From: an uncultured Porphyromonadaceae bacterium
GTDB taxonomy: Bacteria > Bacteroidota > Bacteroidia > Bacteroidales > Muribaculaceae
Direction: 5' to 3'
DNA length: 64,000 nt
Assembly (NCBI GenBank): GCA_900550395.1
Contig: URSD01000005.1
Coordinates: 18,453-82,452 of the forward strand
Under the pieces are notes generated by a model. The model was not told the DNA's origin, did no database searches, and saw nothing but the letters and a program-made list of their open reading frames with translations. Shown piece by piece: positions 8,993 to 16,512 of this stretch. How positions within the stretch are numbered: the stretch's first letter is position 1; every line of letters begins with the position of its first letter. The translations under genes were made by a program, and so were the position numbers.

Positions 8993-9712
8993 TCAGAGTT
9001 TAAGCAGGCGACGTATGCGTCCGGACGCATTTATTCCTATAAGCCGATGGGCCAGGCGTGACAGGCGCACACGTCCGGGCGACGAGTTGTCGCACCACGT
9101 CTTGGCATAGTGATGGATACTGTGCGTTTCCGGCCCGACGCGCAGACGTCCCGTCAGGTCGTCAAGTGGATTGAACCATTTCTCCGGATATATGGTGAAG
9201 CCGGCGATATGCTGCTTGCCGCGCCGGCATTCATAGCCGTGTTCCTTAAGCTTTGCGGTTGTGTGGGTTACAACAGTACCTCCGATAAGTCGGCCATCGG
9301 TGTTGACGAAGTGCAGAGTAGCATAGTAACGCAGCATTTCGTCAAGGAACGGCATACCGGCCTCCGCGGCCATGCCGAGGCCTGGATTGACTTTATCAGC
9401 CTCCTGCCCCATGAAAGGACCCTCGGCGAGCACGTCGTCGAAACTTCGGAGCACTTCCACATCTGTGTCGAGATAAACCCCTCCGTAGCGATGCAAAATT
9501 TCGAAGCGTGCCACATCGCTGACGAACGCGTATTTGCCATGGTCGTAGGCCTCGGTGGTGTATGGCATCACGTGCACGTCATAGTAGCTCTCGTCCCAGC
9601 GCCGTATCTCCCAGCCCGGGAAGTGGCGCCGCCACGAGGCGATGCAGCGCTCGGCCAAAGGTGGCAACGGTGCGCCGCCAAACCAGCAGTAATGTATGAT
9701 TTTCGGAATCAT
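8993..9712 (-). CDS. Glycosyltransferase family 32 (capsular polysaccharide synthesis type)
   Basis: A 239-residue GT32 protein. It opens with MIPKIIHYCWFGGAPLPPL, the family hallmark, has KYAFVSDVARFEILHRYGG near residue 80, and the metal-binding DxD in YLDTDVEVL near residue 100. These enzymes are related to Och1 and to mannosyl or galactosyl transferases of capsule loci. It follows the tyrosine kinase gene by 19 bp in the same operon. There is no signal peptide, so it acts in the cytoplasm on the lipid-linked intermediate. Confidence 0.9.
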   Translation of the reverse strand: MIPKIIHYCWFGGAPLPPLAERCIASWRRHFPGWEIRRWDESYYDVHVMPYTTEAYDHGKYAFVSDVARFEILHRYGGVYLDTDVEVLRSFDDVLAEGPFMGQEADKVNPGLGMAAEAGMPFLDEMLRYYATLHFVNTDGRLIGGTVVTHTTAKLKEHGYECRRGKQHIAGFTIYPEKWFNPLDDLTGRLRVGPETHSIHHYAKTWCDNSSPGRVRLSRLAHRLIGINASGRIRRLLKL

Positions 9713-9731
9713 CGTTCGGCTGGTGTGTCGG

Positions 9732-12191
9732 TCAGGCGTCCTTGTCGTCCTCGTGGCCGTAGCCGTATCCGTAGTGCCCGTAATGATAGCCGTAGCGGCT
9801 CCCGTAGCGGTGGTAGCCGTAGTGGCTGAAGCCGTCGCCCGTACCGTTAAGCACCACTGTAAGGCCGTTGTACCGGCGATCTTCGTACCATTTCTCTATG
9901 TCGGGGAGGGCGTCTCGATCAAGCAGGCCGGCACGCACTATGAAGAGCGTGCGGTCGACGTAGCGGTTGATAATGGCGGTGTCGGCCACAATTTCCACCG
10001 GCGGACAATCAAGGAAGATGTAGTCATACTCTTTCTTCAGTTCGCTCATCATTGAAGCGAATCGGTCCGACATAAGCAGCTCCGTCGGGTTGGGCGGGAG
10101 CTTGCCGCATGGGAGCATGTCAATGGCGTCGAGCCGTTTTATGTAGCCGGTATATGTTGGACTGCTTCCCGACAGATATGTCGTGAGTCCCTCGCGCGGA
10201 TTGCCTACGTAGCGCGACAACGAACCCTTGCGCATGTCAAGGTCGATGGCGAGGACTTTCTTCCCGAGTGTCGACATTATGTCTGCAAGGTTGGCTGATA
10301 TGAAAGTCTTGCCGCTGCCTGGATTCATCGATGTCAGCATGATTACGTGGTGCGTGTCATCGAATCCGAGTACAAGCTCCAGATTGGTGCGCATGACACG
10401 GAAAGCCTCGTTGATTACGTCGCGCGATCCGGCTTTTACAAGCAGGACCGGCGTCTCTCCTTTCTTTCGCCTGCTGCGCCGCTGGCGCAGTACCGCGCTT
10501 TCGGAACGTGGCATCTTGCCATGTTGCGGTATCTCGCCGAGGAACGGTACGCTTATGTTCTCCAGGTCTTTACGCCCCCGGACGGCTGTGTTGGTAAACT
10601 CGCGGCCGAAGATAATCAGGCCTGGTACGGCAACGCCCAGCAGAAATGCCATCATGTATATGCCCCTGCTGTCGGGCGACACCGGAGCCGGCGAGCCGTG
10701 AGGCGGCTCGATGAGCTGGTTGTTGTAGGCAGTGAATGCCTGGGACAGTTCGTTCTCTTCGCGCTTTTGCAGCAGAAATAGGTAAAGCGACTCCTTTACT
10801 TTCTGCTGGCGTTCGACACTCAGCAGATATTTGGCAGAACCGGGGTTGGAGGCCACTTTGGCTACGGCCTGTCCGTAGGTCGACTGTACGCTGCGTTTCT
10901 GCTGCGAGAGGCGTGCCATCTCATTGTCAAGTCCCTGCAGAATGGTGGACCGTATCACGGCGAGGTCGTTGTCGAGGTCTTTTACCAGTGGATTTTGCAG
11001 CGACGAGTTGGCAAGGTGGCTGTTGCGCCGCATGAGCATTTCATTGTAACGTGCTATCTGGCCTTCTATCGCACCGTTGTTTATGCCGGTGTTGCTGGGC
11101 AGCAGCTCGTTCTCATGGATGCCTTGTGTGAGAAAATCGCGCACGTAGCGCACCATGTATATCTGGTTGTCGAGTGCGGTGTTTTGCTGTTCTGCGGCAT
11201 TGGCCTGTCCGAGAGCCATGCTGCCGACGGCGTTGACATCGGGCATCAGATGCTCCGATTTGTAGTCGGAAATGTTTTGCTCCACGTTGCCGAGCTCCTG
11301 CTCGATGACTCCCAGTCGGTCCTTGATGAATTCGTTGGTGCTGATTGTACGCTGGTTGCGGTCCTTTACCCAGTTCTCATTGTAAACGCTGATGAGGGTG
11401 TTAAGTATGTCGACAGCTCTTGCCGCGGACATGTCGGTATACGTGAGGTCTATGATAGATGTACCTTTGCGCACTCTTGCGACAATGCGGCTGCGCAGCC
11501 TCTCGGCGGCTTCGTTGAAGGGCGTCCGCGTCACTTCGATGTACTCGCTTGTCTGCCCCTGTACATATGCAGGCGTTGCAGAAATTGTGATTTTCCCCAT
11601 CGGAGTATTGGCGGGAGTGCCTAATGCGACATCTGTTTTGGCGTCTATAGGCTTGCCGCAATACACCATGTCGCTGATGGTGGCTTTGCCGTCTTTACGC
11701 ACATGAAGGCTGAAAGAGGCCGATGCAGCGTTGTCGATGCTGTCGAACCGTACGCTCACCGGGCTGTCTATGCCGTAGAGGGTGGCATTGTGGAATGTCC
11801 CTTTTTTGAAATAGTCAATATCGAGATGCATGCGTCGCACCACTTCTTCTGCTGTGGCAACCGTGCGGAAGTTCATCACCTCGTTCGTCAGGTTAAGGTT
11901 CCTCGACGTGACTATTTCCTGCATTATGAGTTCGGCGTCGTTGTCGTTGTTGTCCTTGCTCTTAATCAGTATGCTTGCGCTGCGTTCGTAGGTCGGGGGA
12001 GTGCACTTGATGTACAGCCATGCGGCTCCGAGGCATACGGCGAGCGACAGCACGAACCATTTCCAGTTGGACAGCAGCAGGAAGCTGTAGTCGCGTAAAT
12101 TGAGCTTGTGTATCGAAAGCGAGTCGTTGCGGTTTTTGCGCTGCGGCTGTGCTGCGGGTGCGGCTGCAGCGTCGGATGGTACTCTTTCCAT
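9732..12191 (-). CDS. Wzc-like polysaccharide co-polymerase / BY-type tyrosine autokinase
   Basis: An 819-residue inner-membrane protein. A first membrane segment (residues 37-58) precedes a large periplasmic Wzz-like domain with coiled-coil stretches. A second membrane segment near residue 510-530 (GIYMMAFLLGVAVPGLIIFG) leads to a cytoplasmic BY-kinase domain. This domain has Walker A NPGSGKT (Lys about residue 628), Walker A' VLAIDLDMRKG and Walker B YIFLDCPPVE. The last 30 residues form a Tyr/His/Gly-rich tail, the autophosphorylation cluster that controls chain length and export in Wzc proteins. It lies 2 bp after the Wza-like gene. The phosphatase two genes upstream is its likely partner. 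Confidence 0.95.
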   Translation of the reverse strand: MERVPSDAAAAPAAQPQRKNRNDSLSIHKLNLRDYSFLLLSNWKWFVLSLAVCLGAAWLYIKCTPPTYERSASILIKSKDNNDNDAELIMQEIVTSRNLNLTNEVMNFRTVATAEEVVRRMHLDIDYFKKGTFHNATLYGIDSPVSVRFDSIDNAASASFSLHVRKDGKATISDMVYCGKPIDAKTDVALGTPANTPMGKITISATPAYVQGQTSEYIEVTRTPFNEAAERLRSRIVARVRKGTSIIDLTYTDMSAARAVDILNTLISVYNENWVKDRNQRTISTNEFIKDRLGVIEQELGNVEQNISDYKSEHLMPDVNAVGSMALGQANAAEQQNTALDNQIYMVRYVRDFLTQGIHENELLPSNTGINNGAIEGQIARYNEMLMRRNSHLANSSLQNPLVKDLDNDLAVIRSTILQGLDNEMARLSQQKRSVQSTYGQAVAKVASNPGSAKYLLSVERQQKVKESLYLFLLQKREENELSQAFTAYNNQLIEPPHGSPAPVSPDSRGIYMMAFLLGVAVPGLIIFGREFTNTAVRGRKDLENISVPFLGEIPQHGKMPRSESAVLRQRRSRRKKGETPVLLVKAGSRDVINEAFRVMRTNLELVLGFDDTHHVIMLTSMNPGSGKTFISANLADIMSTLGKKVLAIDLDMRKGSLSRYVGNPREGLTTYLSGSSPTYTGYIKRLDAIDMLPCGKLPPNPTELLMSDRFASMMSELKKEYDYIFLDCPPVEIVADTAIINRYVDRTLFIVRAGLLDRDALPDIEKWYEDRRYNGLTVVLNGTGDGFSHYGYHRYGSRYGYHYGHYGYGYGHEDDKDA

Positions 12192-12193
12192 GA

Positions 12194-13000
12194 TTATTTC
12201 ACGAATATAAGTACGATAGTAGTTACCATCGATATGAGTGAGAACCAGAATGCCGGCTGGTGTGTGGCGTTGGCGTTCCAGTCTGTCTCGTTGATGCGTT
12301 TCTGGTTGGGAAGCACATAGATGAAGTCGTCCTGCTGTACATAGTATGCCGGCGAGCCGTAGACGCTTTCCACTTTGGTGAGGTCCACGCGGTAGGGCAA
12401 TTGCTGGCCGTCGACGGTACGCAGCACAAGCACATTCTCGCGCAGTCCGTTGATGCTGAGGTCGCCTGCTTCGGCAATGGCTTCGAGGAGATTGATCTTG
12501 TCGCGGTTGATGGTCTTTCTGCCGGGAGAGTTGACCTCACCTATGACGTAATACCCCATGTCGGCATAGTCAACGTTGACTATCGGGTCGCGAACAAGCT
12601 TGTTGGCAAGAAGTTTGTATTTGATTAGATTGGAAACTTCGGAACGTGTGAGACCAGACACGTTGATAGGGCCGAGTACGGGGATGTCGATTATTCCCTC
12701 GTTGTTGACGGTGTACTTGCTCAGGTCGCTGGAATTTTCGCCTCCTCCGCCTGAAGTCCCGTTGAGATTGAACATCTGCACGATTTCCTTGTCGCGGCTG
12801 TGCACCATTATGCTGAGTTTGTCGCCGGGCTTGAGCCGTATGGGTTTGTCTTCCTGTAGGGCTATTAGCTGGTTTGGCTGTATGTCTTCGATGTAAACTA
12901 CTTTTTGTGCCGAGTTGCATGCCGCGAGAGACATCATTGCGGCTGTGCATACTGCTGCAAATAGCCGCATGGCATTGCGGCGGAGCTGTGTTTTTGTCAT
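12194..13000 (-). CDS. Wza-like outer-membrane polysaccharide export lipoprotein
   Basis: A 268-residue lipoprotein with a signal peptide ending in the lipobox SLAAC (Cys28). The Poly_export domain follows (KPGDKLSIMVHSRD near residues 57-70), then SLBB-type repeats with VIGEVNSPGRKTINRDKINLLEAIAEAG. A hydrophobic C-terminal segment (PAFWFSLISMVTTIVLIFV) may cross the outer membrane, as the Wza C-terminal helix does. It forms the export channel for the polymer. It is directly joined to the phosphatase upstream (adjacent bases) and the kinase downstream. Bacteroidales copies of this size with one C-terminal helix are common in capsule loci. Confidence 0.95.
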   Translation of the reverse strand: MTKTQLRRNAMRLFAAVCTAAMMSLAACNSAQKVVYIEDIQPNQLIALQEDKPIRLKPGDKLSIMVHSRDKEIVQMFNLNGTSGGGGENSSDLSKYTVNNEGIIDIPVLGPINVSGLTRSEVSNLIKYKLLANKLVRDPIVNVDYADMGYYVIGEVNSPGRKTINRDKINLLEAIAEAGDLSINGLRENVLVLRTVDGQQLPYRVDLTKVESVYGSPAYYVQQDDFIYVLPNQKRINETDWNANATHQPAFWFSLISMVTTIVLIFVK

Positions 13001-13735
13001 TTAGTGTGTGTTTTGTCTATTTGTCAATTCGAGGATTCTGTTGGCGATCGATGCCTTGATGGGTCGGTTCATGAATGCCAAAGTGCCACGCAGGCTGTGA
13101 ATGTCGGTACCTGCGAGGCCGTAATAATTTTTCTTCAGGAGAGATTCGGCTCTGGCTGCCGCTTCCTGTCCGTAGGCTCCGGCTGCCGAAGGCAGGTTGA
13201 GCTGCATCACCACTCCCATATCGTGCAGGCGTGCGTAGTCGTCGCTGTTCATGTACATATAGCGTTCAGGGTGCGCGAGCACAATGCGGTATCCGTTGTG
13301 CATGATTTCTTCGAGCAGGCGGTACAGCCCGGCAGGAGGGTTGAAGTAGGATGTCTCGACCAGCAGCGTGTTTTTGCCGTCGAGAGTCAGCAGATCGTGT
13401 TCGCTCAGACGCCTGGCAAAGAGTGTGTCCAGCATATGTTCGGCTGCGAGGTGCAGCTGCATGGTGTCATCGCCCTCCTCGGCCCTGTAGGCAGTCAGGA
13501 GCTCGTCGAAGCGGCGCCGCAGGTCGGGCGTGGTGTTCGGATAGTCCTCCATTATGTGCGGAGTGAGCCACAGGCGGCTTACTCCCTCCTGGCGGTAACG
13601 CCGTAATGCGGCCAAAGAGTCGGCCATGGTGCGCATGCCGTCATCCACTCCGGGCAATATATGCGAGTGGTGGTCGGCGAAGCCGTCCATGACGCCGAGT
13701 TGCAGAAGAGATTTTTTATTCTTGAAAGGCCACAT
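13001..13735 (-). CDS. CpsB/YwqE-type PHP-fold tyrosine phosphatase
   Basis: A 244-residue metal-dependent protein-tyrosine phosphatase of the PHP superfamily. Motifs in order are DHHSHILPGVDDG, WLTPHIMEDYPN, ETSYFNPP, LAHPERYMYM and AGTDIHSLRG, which supply the metal ligands. It should dephosphorylate the Tyr tail of the Wzc-like kinase two genes downstream. The start MWPFKNKK is chosen. A possible TTG start 30 codons upstream lies inside the -7 promoter element at 13823-13830 and so could not be in the transcript. It is the first gene of the polysaccharide operon, divergent from mreB. Confidence 0.93.
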   Translation of the reverse strand: MWPFKNKKSLLQLGVMDGFADHHSHILPGVDDGMRTMADSLAALRRYRQEGVSRLWLTPHIMEDYPNTTPDLRRRFDELLTAYRAEEGDDTMQLHLAAEHMLDTLFARRLSEHDLLTLDGKNTLLVETSYFNPPAGLYRLLEEIMHNGYRIVLAHPERYMYMNSDDYARLHDMGVVMQLNLPSAAGAYGQEAAARAESLLKKNYYGLAGTDIHSLRGTLAFMNRPIKASIANRILELTNRQNTH

Positions 13736-13822
13736 CGTCGTGTCTTGTTCAGGATGGGCGCTGCCGTAAGTCGCAGCGCGTGCGTGAAAATGCGTTTTGA
13801 GCTGGTCTGTTATTATATTATG

Positions 13823-13830
13823 CAAAGTTA
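13823..13830 (-). promoter_or_regulatory. Promoter -7 element of the polysaccharide operon
   Basis: On the minus strand this reads TAACTTTG, matching the Bacteroidetes -7 consensus TAnnTTTG. No exact TTTG is present 19-20 nt upstream, so the -33 box is degenerate. Transcription should begin about 7 nt downstream, near 13816, leaving a leader of about 80 nt before the phosphatase start. No inverted repeats of the invertible-promoter kind and no upxY-like gene were seen here. Confidence 0.6.
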
Positions 13831-13965
13831 GGAAAAAATTTGGGAATGTTTAACATTTTAGTCCTATTTAACATGTGCTTTTCACAAGCTTTTTCTCTTG
13901 CGTGGCCGGAATTATTTGTTGAGAAATTCCTTATTTATATTGACCGATAAATGAGAAATAATTCG

Positions 13966-13973
13966 TAACTTTG
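13966..13973 (+). promoter_or_regulatory. Promoter -7 element upstream of mreB
   Basis: TAACTTTG on the plus strand, 68 bp before the mreB start codon, fits TAnnTTTG. An ATTGA about 23 nt upstream is only a weak -33 candidate. The intergenic region 13736-14041 therefore holds two divergent promoters about 140 bp apart; apart from a TTTAACAT direct repeat (around 13850 and 13867) nothing else was recognised in it. Confidence 0.55.
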
Positions 13974-14041
13974 CGCTTGACAATAGCGTACAAGACGCAC
14001 GTGTGCACTAAAACATTAATGTTCCAATACTTACGACTCCA

Positions 14042-15061
14042 ATGAGATTCTTTTCTCTCACCAAGGAAATTGCAATCGACCTTGGCACTGCCAACACTAT
14101 TATAATCCATAACGACAAGATTGTCATAAACGAACCCTCTATCGTTGCGCTTGACACACGCACCGACAAACTCATAGCGGTCGGTAATGAGGCACACCTG
14201 ATGGAGGGCAAGGGACACCCCGGCATACGCACTGTGCGTCCTCTTCGCAAGGGCGTGATTGCCGATTTTAATGCTGCCGAGCTCATGATTCGCGGCCTTG
14301 TCAAGAAAGCGAGCACCAAAAGCAATTGGTTCTCGCCGTCGCTGCGCATGGTGGTGGGCATTCCTTCCGGCTCTACCGAAGTCGAGATTCGTGCCGTGCG
14401 CGACAGTTCCGAGCATGCCGACGGACGCGACGTCTACATGCTCTACGAGCCCATGGCCGCTGCTCTCGGCATCGGCCTTGACGTTGAGGCCCCGGAGGGC
14501 AACATGATCGTCGACATAGGCGGCGGCACTACCGAGATTGCCGTAATCTCTCTCGGCGGTATTTGCTCCAACAAGAGTATACCCATTGCCGGAGATGACC
14601 TCACCGAAGATATTCAGAACCATATGCGCCGAGCCCATAACGTAAAGGTGGGTGTGCGCACCGCCGAACTGATTAAGATGAACGTCGGCTCGGCTCTTAC
14701 CGAGCTTGAGAACCCGCCGGAGGACTATGTGGTACACGGCCCGAACCTCATGACCGCGCTTCCTATGGAGGTGCCCGTGAGCTATCAGGAGATAAGCCAC
14801 TGCATAGAAAAAACCATCAGCAAGATTGAGGCGGCTGTGCTCGGCGCACTGGAGCAGACTCCTCCCGAGCTGTACGCCGACATCGTGCGCAATGGTATCT
14901 ACCTTGCAGGCGGCGGCGCTCTTCTGCGTGGTCTTGACAAGCGTCTCACCGATAAGATCGGAATTCAGTTCCACGTTGCCGAAGACCCTCTGCTGGCAGT
15001 GGCGCGCGGCACAGGAGTGGCACTGAAGAACATCGACAAATTCTCCTTCCTTATCCGTTAA
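14042..15061 (+). CDS. mreB: Rod shape-determining protein MreB
   Basis: A 339-residue actin-like protein. The N-terminal phosphate-1 motif is IAIDLGTANTIIIHN, the phosphate-2 motif is IVDIGGGTTEIAVISLGG near residue 160, and the adenosine motif is YLAGGGALLRGLD near residue 290. A near N-terminal MRFFSL segment may bind the membrane. MreB filaments organise lateral wall synthesis with MreC, MreD, RodA and PBP2, all encoded directly downstream. Its length is normal for the family (about 340). It is the first gene of the elongation cluster, divergent from the polysaccharide operon. Confidence 0.98.
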   Translation: MRFFSLTKEIAIDLGTANTIIIHNDKIVINEPSIVALDTRTDKLIAVGNEAHLMEGKGHPGIRTVRPLRKGVIADFNAAELMIRGLVKKASTKSNWFSPSLRMVVGIPSGSTEVEIRAVRDSSEHADGRDVYMLYEPMAAALGIGLDVEAPEGNMIVDIGGGTTEIAVISLGGICSNKSIPIAGDDLTEDIQNHMRRAHNVKVGVRTAELIKMNVGSALTELENPPEDYVVHGPNLMTALPMEVPVSYQEISHCIEKTISKIEAAVLGALEQTPPELYADIVRNGIYLAGGGALLRGLDKRLTDKIGIQFHVAEDPLLAVARGTGVALKNIDKFSFLIR

Positions 15062-15076
15062 CGGGCCGCTACAGCC

Positions 15077-15949
15077 GTGCATGAGCTTATAGCGTTTTTT
15101 GCGCGCAACAGCAAGTGGTTCGTCCTCGCAGTCTATGTGGCGCTCAGCGTTATGCTGCTGGCCGGAGGCGACCCGTACCACCGCCATCTCTACCTTACGT
15201 CGGCCAATGGCGTGAGTGCCGCTGTCTATGGCTTCAGCTCCAATGTCACGGGATATTTCAACCTGCGGGAACGTAACGCCGACCTCAATCGCCGAAATGC
15301 CGAACTTCAGAGCGAAGTCCTGGCGCTCCGCAGGCGTATAAGCCTTGATGCGGAGCGCTTCTGCACCGACACGATGCCTCTTGACTCCACGATGCAGCCT
15401 TTCAGCTTTATCGTCGCCAATGTCATCAACAACAGCATTGCCCGTCCGTTTAACTATCTTACCATCAATAAGGGCAGCCTCGACGGCGTAGCCCCGGAGA
15501 TGGGTGTGATTGATGCGTCGGGCGTGGTGGGCATAGTCAGTGTGGTGGGGCGTCACAGCTCGCGCGTGATATCGCTGCTGAATCCCAATTTCCGCCTGTC
15601 GTGCAAGCTGCATGGCTCCGACAACTTCGGCTCGCTCGTGTGGGATGGCAACGATCCGGGCGTCGCATTGCTGGAGGAATTGCCGCGACATACCGTATAT
15701 CAGCCTGGCGACACCGTGGTTACCTCGGGATATTCTTTGGTTTTCCCGGCTGGTCTGCCCGTCGGTATCGTTATGGCTGACGATTATGACGATCACGAGA
15801 ATTTCTTCACGCTGAAGGTGCGTCTGCTCAGCGACTTCTCGGCCTTGGGCAATGTGCAGGTAGTGGTAAGTTCCCTGAGTGGCGAGGCCAAGGCTCTGGA
15901 GGCCGGCGAGGATATGGATGAAGAACGAGCCAAAAAGGCTTTCAACTGA
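15077..15949 (+). CDS. mreC: Rod shape-determining protein MreC
   Basis: A 290-residue bitopic inner-membrane protein: one N-terminal membrane helix (residues 13-29), a coiled coil near residues 60-95 (LNRRNAELQSEVLALRRR), then the MreC double beta-barrel with NYLTINKGSLDGVAPEMGV, GVVGIVSVVGRHSS and VVTSGYSLVFPAGLPVG. It links MreB to RodA and PBP2 in the periplasm. It starts 15 bp after mreB. A GTG one codon upstream is an alternative start. Confidence 0.96.
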   Translation: MHELIAFFARNSKWFVLAVYVALSVMLLAGGDPYHRHLYLTSANGVSAAVYGFSSNVTGYFNLRERNADLNRRNAELQSEVLALRRRISLDAERFCTDTMPLDSTMQPFSFIVANVINNSIARPFNYLTINKGSLDGVAPEMGVIDASGVVGIVSVVGRHSSRVISLLNPNFRLSCKLHGSDNFGSLVWDGNDPGVALLEELPRHTVYQPGDTVVTSGYSLVFPAGLPVGIVMADDYDDHENFFTLKVRLLSDFSALGNVQVVVSSLSGEAKALEAGEDMDEERAKKAFN

Positions 15950-15987
15950 ATGTCATTGTAACATTAACATAATCAATACACAAGCAA

Positions 15988-16512
15988 TTGAGTAAAACCA
16001 TTGTCAACAGTCTGATGCTCCTGCTGGTGCTGATTCTCGCCCAGACCGTGATATTCAACAATCTGGCTCTGTACGGCGTGGCGCTCCCGCTGGTGTTTAT
16101 CTATGTGCTTGTGTCTCTGCCGGTAACTCTCGGTACCAACTGGGCCATGACTATCGGTTTCCTTTCGGGACTCGCCGTGGACATATTTTCCGATACTCCC
16201 GGTCTCAACGCTCTGTCGTGTACGTTGCTGGCTTTCGTGCGCAAGCCTGTGCTGCATCTTTATCTTCCGCTTGACGACGAGATTGGTCCAGTTTCCCTCG
16301 GCTTGCGTTCGCTGGGTGCGGAGGTGTATCTGAAGTACATGTTCACTCTGGTGCTTCTGTACTGCACGCTTGTTTTCACCATCGAGGCCTTTGAACTCTT
16401 CAACCTGCGCCTTTGGCTGCTGCGCATAACATGCAGTACCGTCTATACTTTCGTGTTCATCTACGCTTTCGCAAGCCTGGCCGGACGCTCCCGCAATGAG
16501 AAAAAACTATAA
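15988..16512 (+). CDS. mreD: Rod shape-determining protein MreD
   Basis: A 174-residue protein of five to six membrane helices with the MreD-typical middle section GFLSGLAVDIFSDTPGLNALSCTLLAFVR (shown in part: DIFSDTPGLNALS). It starts at a TTG codon 38 bp after mreC; the N-terminus SKTIVNSLMLLLVLILAQ matches the usual beginning of Bacteroidetes MreD, and no ATG is suitably placed. The 3' end overlaps mrdA by 17 bp. Confidence 0.93.
   Translation: MSKTIVNSLMLLLVLILAQTVIFNNLALYGVALPLVFIYVLVSLPVTLGTNWAMTIGFLSGLAVDIFSDTPGLNALSCTLLAFVRKPVLHLYLPLDDEIGPVSLGLRSLGAEVYLKYMFTLVLLYCTLVFTIEAFELFNLRLWLLRITCSTVYTFVFIYAFASLAGRSRNEKKL

Noticed and set aside
9732..9830. CRISPR-like or minisatellite repeat in the GTAGCCG/GTAGTGG-rich DNA
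   Set aside because: The DNA periodicity comes from the Tyr/Gly/His codons of the kinase tail; there are no spacers.
13826..13965. Invertible (phase-variable) promoter before the polysaccharide operon
   Set aside because: No inverted repeats flanking the promoter were found; only a TTTAACAT direct repeat.
13931..15796. A 621-codon open frame antisense to mreB and mreC
   Set aside because: MreB and MreC on the plus strand are certain; the antisense frame is open only because of the codon bias of the real genes and has no recognisable domain.
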